DNA from: JBFWYO01 sp050186335
Lineage (GTDB): Bacteria > Pseudomonadota > Alphaproteobacteria > Bin65
NCBI GenBank assembly: GCA_050186335.1
Contig: JBFWYO010000010.1
Location: 1 to 64,000, forward strand
Length of the DNA: 64,000 nucleotides
Direction: 5' to 3'
Part shown: positions 15,796 through 23,260 of the stretch, in pieces
How positions within the stretch are numbered: the first letter of the stretch is position 1
How the letters are laid out: the number at the start of each line of letters is the position of its first letter
Notes under the pieces: generated by a model
Told to the model about the DNA's origin: nothing
The model's input: the letters and a program-made list of their open reading frames with translations, nothing else
Databases searched by the model: none
Position numbers and translations under genes: made by a program

Positions 15796-16569
15796 TCAAG
15801 GTAGGACGAAATCGGAGAACAACGGCAGCGACAGCAGCGTCGACAGCGCGGCGGCAGCGCGCACGTTGCCGGCTTCGGCTTCCATCAAGGCGCCGCATGC
15901 GGAGCCGAGATCCGCGCCGCCGATCAACGTTTCAAGCAGATTGAATTCGTGTGCTTCGAGCGCACGCCACAGCACGTCGAGGCCCGCGCGGTAGACCACC
16001 AGACAGACGCCACCCCGGTCGTAGTTGACCGTGGGCGCGTCGTCCTCGCCGGCGTGGATCAGGCGCCAAATTTCGTGCACCGGATATTCTGCGCGCAGCG
16101 TGCGCGTGGCCGGATGCGGCCACAGCACCGACCCGGCTGCGTCAGCGTCGAGCACCAAGAGGCGCGCAGCATCGAGGGCGCGCGCATCGGCGGCGTGGTA
16201 GGATTCGTTGATCGCCCAATCGAGCCGCGCCACGTCGGGCAGATACGGCAGGCTGCGGCATTGCGGATGGTGCGCGAGGAAATCAGCGAACTCGGCGCCG
16301 TATTCGAATAGGCACGGGGCCACCGGCGGCCGCGTGCGCACGAATTCCCGCGCCAACTGACCGGAAAAATCCGAGCCGACGGCGCCCCGCACGGTCGCGA
16401 ACGTGGCGTTCAGCGCATCGCTTAGCGAATGCAGGAAATGGTTGCGGTAAATGCCGAGCCGCGCGACCGGATCGATGCCGGCGCCGTCCACGAGCGTGGC
16501 CAGCGGGTCGGTCACGTTGCGCACGATTGTGGCGCGGAAATGCGTCTGCAAACTAAGCAGCGAGGACAT
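15796..16569 (-). CDS. bufC: BufC/HvfC-type DUF2063 partner protein of the MNIO enzyme
   Basis: The 257-residue protein carries the DUF2063 N-terminal domain: LQTHFRATIVRN, GIYRNHFLHSLSDALNATFATVRGAVG and FVRTRPPVAPCLFEYGAEFADFL are family-typical. In characterised pairs such proteins hold the precursor peptide for the DUF692 (MNIO) enzyme. The ATG at 16569 overlaps the bufB 3' end by 17 nt and has GGGGGTG upstream. Longer in-frame readings are not family-like. Located between the MNIO gene and doxX, it fits a bufA-bufB-bufC-doxX order. Confidence 0.88.
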   Translation of the reverse strand: MSSLLSLQTHFRATIVRNVTDPLATLVDGAGIDPVARLGIYRNHFLHSLSDALNATFATVRGAVGSDFSGQLAREFVRTRPPVAPCLFEYGAEFADFLAHHPQCRSLPYLPDVARLDWAINESYHAADARALDAARLLVLDADAAGSVLWPHPATRTLRAEYPVHEIWRLIHAGEDDAPTVNYDRGGVCLVVYRAGLDVLWRALEAHEFNLLETLIGGADLGSACGALMEAEAGNVRAAAALSTLLSLPLFSDFVLP

Positions 16570-17428
16570 GGCGCACCCCCACGATGCCGTTGCGCACGTC
16601 ATTCGCGGCACACGCTTCTTCGACCAGCCGGGCGAGCGGCGGAACGTTGGTGTCCCACTCGATCAGCGTGACGGCGGTCGGAAACAACTCGACTGCACGG
16701 GCATAGAGATCCCACACGGCTTCGCAAACCGGCGAACCGTGATCGTCGATGCACACGGCGCCGCCATCGGTTTCGTTGATCGAATGGCCGGCCAAGTGCA
16801 ACTCAGCCACGGCGCGCGCCGGGAACGCCTCGAGCATCGCCCACGGGTTGCTGCCGTGATTGAGGCCGTTGACGTAAAGATTGTTGACGTCGCACAGCAA
16901 GCCGCAGCCGGTGCGACGCGACAGCTCGGCCAGAAACTCGACCTCGTCGATCGTCGAATGCTTGAAGCGCAGGTAGGTTGACGGATTTTCGATCAGGATC
17001 GGCCGGCCTATGCGCTCCTGTACGCGGTCGATACTGCCCGCCGTCGCGACCAGCGCCTCTTCAGTATAAGGCAGCGGCAGCAGCCCGTTCAGGAACGTAT
17101 CGCGTACGACCGACCAGGACAGATGTTCGGACACCAGGCACGGGTCGATGCGGTCGATCAAATCGCTCAGGCGACCCAGATGCCGCGCATCGATCCCATC
17201 GGCGCTGCCGAGCGACAGACCGACGCTGTGGATGGCGACGGGATAGTTGCGGCGCACATTGGTCAGATGGTGCAACGCGGGACCGCCGCCCAGATAGTTT
17301 TCGGCGTGAATTTCGAACCAGCCAACCGACGGGAGGGTATCGACGACGTCTTGATGATGGGCTGCGCGCAGACCGATGCCGGCTCGCGTCGCCATCGCCC
17401 TCACGCGGTTCACTGACATTTTGGTCAT
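16553..17428 (-). CDS. bufB: DUF692 multinuclear iron oxidative enzyme (MNIO), BufB-type
   Basis: The 291-residue TIM-barrel protein of the DUF692 family shows the expected metal-ligand regions in order: WFEIHAENYLGGG, AIHSVGLSLG, LVSEHLSW, LIENPSTYLR, GLLCDVNNLYVN, LHLAGH, DDHGSPV and LIEWDTNVPP. MNIO enzymes use two or three iron ions to modify Cys residues of precursor peptides; in bufferins they form copper-binding thiooxazole-type groups. Start 17428 has GGGAG upstream. It lies directly behind the DUF2282 precursor gene (39-nt gap) and overlaps bufC. The substrate is almost certainly the BufA-like peptide next door. Confidence 0.92.
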   Translation of the reverse strand: MTKMSVNRVRAMATRAGIGLRAAHHQDVVDTLPSVGWFEIHAENYLGGGPALHHLTNVRRNYPVAIHSVGLSLGSADGIDARHLGRLSDLIDRIDPCLVSEHLSWSVVRDTFLNGLLPLPYTEEALVATAGSIDRVQERIGRPILIENPSTYLRFKHSTIDEVEFLAELSRRTGCGLLCDVNNLYVNGLNHGSNPWAMLEAFPARAVAELHLAGHSINETDGGAVCIDDHGSPVCEAVWDLYARAVELFPTAVTLIEWDTNVPPLARLVEEACAANDVRNGIVGVRHVLAA

Positions 17429-17467
17429 CGCTCGCTCCCGTCTGCTGGGTTGATTTTCCGTGCTTCG

Positions 17468-17743
17468 CTAAGCCTTCGGCGACTTGCTGCTGCCGACCAG
17501 CTTGGCGCACAGGCCAGCCGGGACATAAACCCAGGCATCGGATTGCGCGTCGCGCTTGGACGTGCCTGCGCACGACGAGTTGGACGTCTGGCAGTCGTTC
17601 TTGCCGGCCTTGGCGATGCCGTAGCACTTCTCGTTGGCGAAGCTTGGCTTCTGCGCCGGGGTCGGGCTTTCGGCCTGGGCAACCGCAGCCATGCCGATGG
17701 CAGCAACGACCGTGGAAGCGAGCAGAGAGATGGTTTTGTTCAT
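17468..17743 (-). CDS. bufA: BufA1-like DUF2282 precursor peptide (bufferin)
   Basis: The 91-residue precursor has a Sec signal peptide (about 1-24, ending AVAQA) and a Cys-containing core of DUF2282 type: EKCYGIAKAGKNDCQ and CAGTSKRDAQSDAWVYVP. The four Cys are 40, 51, 58 and 79. In studied bufferins, Cys residues of this core are modified by the MNIO enzyme and the exported peptide binds copper. The ATG at 17743 has AAGGAG 7 nt upstream. It is first in the operon bufA-bufB-bufC-doxX-prx. A 17-bp palindromic motif lies 138-154 bp upstream of its start. Confidence 0.9.
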   Translation of the reverse strand: MNKTISLLASTVVAAIGMAAVAQAESPTPAQKPSFANEKCYGIAKAGKNDCQTSNSSCAGTSKRDAQSDAWVYVPAGLCAKLVGSSKSPKA

Positions 17744-18082
17744 GGCGAACTCCTTGGGTTTTCACAGGTTGGGTTACAGTTAGTTCCGCCACAGACCCGG
17801 AGATCGAACCCGCGCCGGAAACTGCGCGCACCATGACGGAGCACGAAGCCGCGCGGAAATATCGGCTGGCAATTGTTTCTATAGCGGCGCGCTATCGGCG
17901 CCCGCCCGCACATTCGAAGGACACGCGATCCACGACGCGGCACCCGATCGCGGCGCGATAGCCGGCGCGTATCGAAACGAAATCCATTCGATATTTCAGG
18001 TGCGGCGACCGCCCGGTCATCCTGGCCTCTGTAGCTGCTGCCATTCCGGCCGCGGCAATTCAATCGAAGCGAGGAGATCGAC
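17744..18082. promoter_or_regulatory. Divergent intergenic region between bufA and the cupin gene
   Basis: This 339-bp spacer must hold the promoters of both the buf operon (minus) and the cupin gene (plus). The most visible element is ATAGCGGCGCGCTATCG at 17881-17897, shared exactly with 11444-11460 on the opposite strand. A related, imperfect ATAGC/CGCGAT-containing stretch follows at about 17950-17985. I could not assign a confident -35/-10 pair or an ECF promoter. Confidence 0.4.
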
Positions 18083-18568
18083 ATGCTTACTGCGAAGACA
18101 AAACTTTGGCGCGGATTGTCCGCGGCGGCAATTCTGGCCGGCGGCTTGGCGTTGACGGCAACCGGCGCCAGCGCCGGCGAATGCCCGGCCAACATGATGC
18201 GCGTCGATGCAACCAAACCGGTGATGACGCCGGCCAAGGACGTGACCGACAAGGTATTGGCCAGCATCGACCTCTCGAAGGAGAAGGTGGCGCTGAACGG
18301 CCACCAGATGCGCGTGCGCAAGCTGGAAATCCAACCCGGCGGCGTCGTGCCCTGGCACAGCCACGGCGCGCGCCCAGCGCTGATCTACATCATCCAGGGC
18401 GAGATCTACGAATACGCCAGCAACTGCGCCGTGCCGATCCTGCACAAGACGGGCGACGTGGCGCGCGAAACCCACATGACGTCGCACTGGTGGAAGAACA
18501 CTGGCAAGACCGCGGTGGTCCTCCTTTCGTTCGACATCATGCACGACGACAAGGACAAGAACATGTAA
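18083..18568 (+). CDS. Periplasmic cupin-domain protein
   Basis: The 161-residue protein has a signal peptide (about 1-32, ending GASAG) and a single cupin barrel. PGGVVPWHSHGARPALIYIIQGEI contains the cupin 1 motif with two His and a Glu-type position; a second metal-side segment follows near HMTSHWWKN. A GAGGAG 8 nt before the ATG fixes the start. It is exported, binds a metal by family analogy, and is divergent from the copper-linked buf operon, so a metal or redox role is plausible but unproven. Three Cys are present, two of them likely in the mature protein. Confidence 0.82.
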   Translation: MLTAKTKLWRGLSAAAILAGGLALTATGASAGECPANMMRVDATKPVMTPAKDVTDKVLASIDLSKEKVALNGHQMRVRKLEIQPGGVVPWHSHGARPALIYIIQGEIYEYASNCAVPILHKTGDVARETHMTSHWWKNTGKTAVVLLSFDIMHDDKDKNM

Positions 18569-18683
18569 GGCCGCGCGCCCGAACGGATTCTTTCGGGCAA
18601 ATTCTATCGGGCGTGTGGCGCCGCGGAATCTGACGGCGCCACACCCCGGAATTTTCATTTTTCAAGCAATGGGACACCGACTT

Positions 18684-19904
18684 ATGGCCACCACCGGCGT
18701 TATCGAACGACCGCTCGACGCGAAACGCAATCGCCGCCGCGCCGGTGCACTCGGCCGAAACTTGATCGTCGGCTTGACTGCGTTCCTGACGGTCGTCGAT
18801 CTGTTCGCCACGCAGGCGATCTTGCCATCGTTGACGAACGCCTACGGTGTTTCCCCTGCCGCCATGGGTCTGGCGGTCAACGCTTGCACCATCGGCATGG
18901 CGATTGCTGGCTTGGCAGTCGCGCTGTTCAGCCGTCGCATCAACCGCCGCTGGGGTATTCTGGCCAGCCTGACGCTGCTGGCGATCCCGACGGCGCTGCT
19001 TTCCGTGGCACCCGACTTGACGAGCTTCGCTTTACTGCGCGTGGCGCAGGGCATATTCATGTCGGCCGCGTTCACGCTGACGCTGGCCTATCTGGGCGAA
19101 CAGTTCAGCGCCAAGGACGCCGCCGGCGTGTTCGCTGCCTATATCACCGGCAACGTCGCCAGCAACCTGGTCGGGCGTCTATTCTCGGCAGGCCTTGCCG
19201 ATCACATCGGCCTGGCCGGCAATTTTTTGGCCTTCGCATCATTGAATCTGGCTGGCGCGGCACTCGTTTTCTTCACGCTCAGGCCGGCGATGAAAATCGC
19301 GCCGATTGGCGAAGCCGCGCGCTCGCCGTGGTCGATCTGGCGCGAGCATCTGCGCAACGGGCCGCTGCGCGCCAGCTTCATGATCGGCTTCTGCATTCTG
19401 TTCGCCTTCATCGGCACGTTCACCTACGTGAACTTTGTCCTCGTGCGTGCGCCGTTCACGCTCGGTGCGATGTCGCTGGGACTGGTCTATTTTGTGTTCC
19501 TGCCGTCGATCGTCACGACGCCGCTGGCCGGCCGCGCGGTTGCGCGCTTCGGCACGCAGCACACCATTTGGGTCGCACTGGCGGTGGCTGGCATCGGCCT
19601 GCCGCTGCTCTTGTTGCCGAATTTGGCCGCTGTATTGGTAGGCTTGGCGTTGATCGGCGTCGGCACGTTCTTCGCCCAGGCGACGGCCACCGGTTTCGTC
19701 AGCCGCGCCGCCACGACCGACCGCGGTTCGGCCAGCGGCATCTATCTGGCCTGCTATTTCTTCGGCGGGCTGGCCGGCGCCGCGGTGCTCGGCCAATTGT
19801 TCGACTCATTCGGCTGGGCCGCTTGCGTAACCGGCATCGGGATAGTGTTGGCTGCGGCAGCGCTCTTGGCGCTTCGGCTACGAATGTCGGGCGACACGAA
19901 ATGA
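18684..19904 (+). CDS. Major facilitator superfamily transporter
   Basis: The 406-residue protein has about twelve hydrophobic segments. The first helix region reads LTAFLTVVDLFATQAILPSL and the loop FSRRINRRWG after helix 2 matches the MFS signature loop. LLRVAQGIFMSAAFTLTLAYLGE is helix 4-5-like. It resembles drug/arabinose-type (YnfM-like) efflux carriers. The start at 18684 is tentative: an ATG at 18669 is also in frame and no clear SD exists. It follows the cupin gene by about 115 nt on the same strand. Confidence 0.85.
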   Translation: MATTGVIERPLDAKRNRRRAGALGRNLIVGLTAFLTVVDLFATQAILPSLTNAYGVSPAAMGLAVNACTIGMAIAGLAVALFSRRINRRWGILASLTLLAIPTALLSVAPDLTSFALLRVAQGIFMSAAFTLTLAYLGEQFSAKDAAGVFAAYITGNVASNLVGRLFSAGLADHIGLAGNFLAFASLNLAGAALVFFTLRPAMKIAPIGEAARSPWSIWREHLRNGPLRASFMIGFCILFAFIGTFTYVNFVLVRAPFTLGAMSLGLVYFVFLPSIVTTPLAGRAVARFGTQHTIWVALAVAGIGLPLLLLPNLAAVLVGLALIGVGTFFAQATATGFVSRAATTDRGSASGIYLACYFFGGLAGAAVLGQLFDSFGWAACVTGIGIVLAAAALLALRLRMSGDTK

Positions 19905-20039
19905 AGGCGCCGATTACCACGCACACGGTCGGCCGAAAACGGGATCTTCCGGAAGTTAAGTTTGAGGCTGTAAGCTATAAGTCCATATTTTTTGCACGTG
20001 TACTCAATCGTAATTCCAGTGCGATTTAGTCATTTTGGC

Positions 20040-20831
20040 CTAATGCGCAATCAAGATATAAACGCCAAACACGACAAGTCCCATGCCGGCTATACGGCCA
20101 ATGACTCGTCCATACTTTGAAAGTTTTTCGATCAAGACAAAGCCGGCGATGAGAGCGACCCAGATCAGATTCATCACGCCCCCGACAAACAGCAAAAGCA
20201 TCAGCGCCCAACAGCAGCCGAGGCAATAGAGTCCATGTGCTGCGCCCATTCTGAGAGCGCCGAGACGTCCCGGGCGCCAATGTGTGGTGATGAATTGGAC
20301 TGGAGATCTGCACTTCGCAAGACACGCCTCCTTGACTTTGGACCATTGGTATATGCCGGCTCCGATAAGAACGACGCCGCCTAACCGTTCGTCCGTCAAC
20401 ACCATCATCGATGAGGCGATACGCAGCTCTTCGAAGAATACCTGGAGTGCTGTGGCGCAGAGCCCGAACGCTGTCCATACCAACAGATAGCCGCTGGTGA
20501 AAATCCAGACCGCGGGCAGTGAGGCGCCACGTTCGGCATTTTTTCGGACGATTGCGGCATAGAATAGAATCATCGGCGCGGCACTGGGTACCATCATGCC
20601 AACCATCATGATCGCCCACATCAGAAATGCGAGTGCCAGAGTGACGACATTAGCCGCGGTTGGGAGCATGACCATGGGCCGCTCGCCCATCATCATGCGA
20701 TCCATGGCATCGGCTTCCAACCACAGATAGAGCCATGCCAGCGCCGACAGAACGAGTAGGCTCGTGAGAAGCAGGCCGCGGTCTCGTCGAACCGCTGCCT
20801 CGATGAACCGGTCGAGCTTTGCCCGAATCAC
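20040..20831 (-). CDS. DUF2182 Met-rich integral membrane protein
   Basis: From a GTG at 20831 the protein has 263 residues. The GTG shares GTGA with the stop of the upstream DUF1326 gene, so translational coupling decides this start. About seven hydrophobic segments are seen. Met-rich stretches (MDRMMMGERPMVM and AIMMVGMMVPSAAPMILFYA) and GLYCLGCCWALMLLLF are characteristic of DUF2182, which has been described as a predicted metal-binding membrane protein. The function is not established. It forms a two-gene operon with DUF1326, a pairing found in many genomes. Confidence 0.85.
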   Translation of the reverse strand: MIRAKLDRFIEAAVRRDRGLLLTSLLVLSALAWLYLWLEADAMDRMMMGERPMVMLPTAANVVTLALAFLMWAIMMVGMMVPSAAPMILFYAAIVRKNAERGASLPAVWIFTSGYLLVWTAFGLCATALQVFFEELRIASSMMVLTDERLGGVVLIGAGIYQWSKVKEACLAKCRSPVQFITTHWRPGRLGALRMGAAHGLYCLGCCWALMLLLFVGGVMNLIWVALIAGFVLIEKLSKYGRVIGRIAGMGLVVFGVYILIAH

Positions 20832-21442
20832 CCAGCCCACGCGAATGGCGCGAAATGCCCGTTGCGCGTTCCGGACGTATCGTCCCAATTTATTCCGAAC
20901 GCGCGGAACTTGCTGCGCGTGGCCTTGGCTAACGCCAGTTTCGCACTGACCGGATGGCAGGTGTTGTCGAGGTAGATTGGTTCGCCCGGTCGCGCCGGTC
21001 CGGGGATGCCCTCGACCGCCTGGTCGATTAGTTCGCCGGCCGTCACGGAATATTTCATGCCGTCCTTCATGAATTTGATCGGTCTTTTTTCGATACCAGC
21101 CAGCCTTGTGACCAGTGGTGCAAGCGCTGCCATCGGCCCCCCTGCAACACCCGTAGCGATGGCGCCGATCGCCTCAACCTGTTGCTCCGATGCGCGCTCA
21201 TCGACGATCAGGCCGACCGTGATGTCGCCCTCCGCCATCGCTTTCGGCGCATGCATAAGCACGATGAAGGAAAGATCGTCGAGTTTCACGCCGTCCTTCT
21301 CGCCCTTCTCGATCTTCATGGTGATTGCGGCCTTGCAATCGCCTTCAGTAGGCCGCGCGGTCAAATTCGACCCGATGCACGGGCAAAGATAGATGCAATT
21401 GCAGGTCTCGAAATACTGACCCTCGATGCGCCACTTCGCCAT
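20828..21442 (-). CDS. DUF1326 domain protein with CNC/CPC cysteine motifs
   Basis: The 204-residue protein begins MAKWRIEGQYFETCNCIYLCPCIG, a hallmark of DUF1326 with four Cys in a tight C-x-C...C-x-C pattern that could bind metal. A further Cys occurs in NTCHPV. The ATG at 21442 has GGAGG 7 nt upstream. No signal peptide or membrane helix is seen. It is coupled by GTGA to the DUF2182 membrane protein. The function is unknown; a metal-handling role is inferred from the Cys content and the Met/Cys-rich partner. Confidence 0.88.
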   Translation of the reverse strand: MAKWRIEGQYFETCNCIYLCPCIGSNLTARPTEGDCKAAITMKIEKGEKDGVKLDDLSFIVLMHAPKAMAEGDITVGLIVDERASEQQVEAIGAIATGVAGGPMAALAPLVTRLAGIEKRPIKFMKDGMKYSVTAGELIDQAVEGIPGPARPGEPIYLDNTCHPVSAKLALAKATRSKFRAFGINWDDTSGTRNGHFAPFAWAG

Positions 21443-21585
21443 GACGAACCTCCATGGGTTAATTCGACATAAACCAAGTATTTCCGAAAACGAGTTAAAC
21501 GATAACACAATGCCGGCCGCAACTGAAGTGTTGCTCCCATGAACGTCCCTCGACCATCCGTAAGCCGTTGGAATTCGTGATGTGC

Positions 21586-21948
21586 CTAAGGGAACGCATT
21601 TTTCAGGCGTCTCAACAAGTTGAGCATGCGCTTTGCAGAAATCCAGCTTGAACCCGGTTGCTCAGTTATCGGATCAATAACCTTCGGATTTTCGTTATCT
21701 TGCTAGCTGAGATGCCGCCGTTGTCGGCGTGCGTCATGTCGATGAAGGACTTGGCGCGCATCGAATAATTCAATGAGAACCACATCCGACACCAGATCAA
21801 CCAAGCATTCCTTGCTCCCGATATCGTCGAAACGATCTTGATAGGCAACAGCCGCCGCGTCTCCTGCTGGAGCAGTTGATGCGGATTGAGTTAGCATTAG
21901 ACTTACGCAGACAGCACCAAATGCTTGGCGTTCGAGCCACTTGACCAA
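21586..21948 (-). pseudogene. Possible frameshifted small secreted protein
   Basis: An ATG at 21948 opens a frame with a signal-like N-terminus (MVKWLERQAFGAVCVSLMLT) and continues to about LVDLVSDV. The coding signal then appears to shift to another frame (SMRAKSFIDMTHADNGGIS, high GC at third positions) and back to the first frame after a TAG (PKVIDPITEQPGSSWISAKR ... stop at 21586). I do not recognise the family. Either two compensating frameshifts or sequence errors would explain it; it could also be noncoding. Confidence 0.3.
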
Positions 21949-22279
21949 TCGAGAAATCGGATTCCGAACTTGGCCGACAGAGAGGAAGTCGCGGAAAAGT
22001 CCACAATTGAGCGCCGATAGGGCCGAGTCGCGCGTCTTTCGGTCAGTCGTTCTCTCAAAGCGGCGGCAAACGTCGACTTATCCGGGCGATCAAAGTCGCG
22101 TCCAATTGCAATGCGGACTGAGTGGCGGCGGGAACGAACCCGAGACCCGACATGCTCTCACCGATCTAGTGGAATCGGGGCGATCGAATCGCGACGTGTG
22201 ATGACGTTATCGTGACAATGATTACGCGGATCATCGGCCGATGCGCTAGCCAGCGCGCGGCTGCGCGCCCAGTTCGAGC
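21949..22279. other. Intergenic stretch without recognised content
   Basis: No convincing gene is seen here. A plus-strand frame at 21941-22201 has an Arg/Ser-rich composition without any recognisable motif. The stretch separates the DUF1326/DUF2182 side from the end of the type I secretion genes. Confidence 0.5.
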
Positions 22280-23260
22280 TCAGTCCTGGCGAAACGCCCG
22301 ATCGAAGCTGCTGACGAGCGGGGCCAGGAAATAGTTGAGCGCGGTTCTGGCTCCAGTGACGATCATCGCCTCGACCGGCATGCCGGGATAAAGCCTGTAT
22401 CGGGTTTCGCCGCTTGTCGCGTTGGCATCGAATTTTATACGGGCGAGGTAATAGCTTTGGCTCGTGCGCGGATCGACCATTCGGTCCGCAGATATCCATG
22501 CGACGCGGCCCGGAAGCGGCGCCGTGCTGCGGTAATTGAGCGGGGTCAACCTGACCTGCGCGCGCAGCCCGGCGTGCACGACGTCGACGTCGTTCGGATC
22601 GATCCGCACCTCGGCGACCAATGCCTCGTCGTGCGGAACGATTTCCATGAGGATCGCACCCGCCGCAATGACCCCGCTCGCCGTATGGATCTGCAGATTG
22701 ACGATCGCGCCGCCGATCGGAGCGCGGATGACGGTGCGCCGCAAGACCTCCTTCGCGGCCTCCAGTTGAGCGCGACTTTGGATCAGGCTGCCTTCGAGTT
22801 CGGCGCGTCTTCGCTGGACCTGAAGCAGGCGGGGCAACTGCGTCAGCCCCTTCTTGAATAGCCCATCCAGTGCGTTCTCCTCCTGGATCACGAGCTTAAG
22901 CTGGAGGCCGTCCGATTCGATCTGGGCTTCGATCAGGCTGATCCGGGTCCGCGACTGGGTATCGTCCAACTCGACCAAGACCTGATCCGCCTGGACGCGG
23001 TCCCCTTCGCGGACGAGGATTCGGCGCACGATGCCGCCTTCCAGATGCTGCACCACCTTGCGATTGGTCTCGACGCTGACGACACCCAGCGCGATGGCCG
23101 CGCTCTGCAACGGCGCCGACCCCGCCCACCCGACCAATCCCAAAAAAAACACGGCGATGACCGCCAGGCCGAATATCGCCGGACCGGCGATGCGCGGCCG
23201 CTTGGACACGAGATCGGACGAAGCCTTGCCGGCATCGGACAGTTTCGTGCGTTCAGCCAT
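22280..23260 (-). CDS. HlyD-family type I secretion membrane fusion protein
   Basis: The 326-residue adaptor has one N-terminal helix (FGLAVIAVFFLGLVGWAGSA), a biotinyl-lipoyl-like half (LGVVSVETNRKVVQHLEGGIV), a short alpha-helical hairpin (about 105-190) and a C-terminal beta-barrel (VRLTPLNYRSTAPLPGRVAW). HLEGGIV and the RVDP-like segment near IDPNDVDVVHAG are typical of PrtE/HlyD proteins. The ATG at 23260 overlaps the ABC gene by 8 nt. The hairpin is shorter than in HlyD (whole protein about 330 versus 430-480 residues), so it is a compact version. It bridges the ABC exporter and an outer-membrane TolC-like channel, which is not encoded here. Confidence 0.88.
   Translation of the reverse strand: MAERTKLSDAGKASSDLVSKRPRIAGPAIFGLAVIAVFFLGLVGWAGSAPLQSAAIALGVVSVETNRKVVQHLEGGIVRRILVREGDRVQADQVLVELDDTQSRTRISLIEAQIESDGLQLKLVIQEENALDGLFKKGLTQLPRLLQVQRRRAELEGSLIQSRAQLEAAKEVLRRTVIRAPIGGAIVNLQIHTASGVIAAGAILMEIVPHDEALVAEVRIDPNDVDVVHAGLRAQVRLTPLNYRSTAPLPGRVAWISADRMVDPRTSQSYYLARIKFDANATSGETRYRLYPGMPVEAMIVTGARTALNYFLAPLVSSFDRAFRQD

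Noticed and set aside
21941..22201. 86-residue plus-strand ORF
   Set aside because: Arg/Ser-rich, no motif and no good SD; treated as noncoding.
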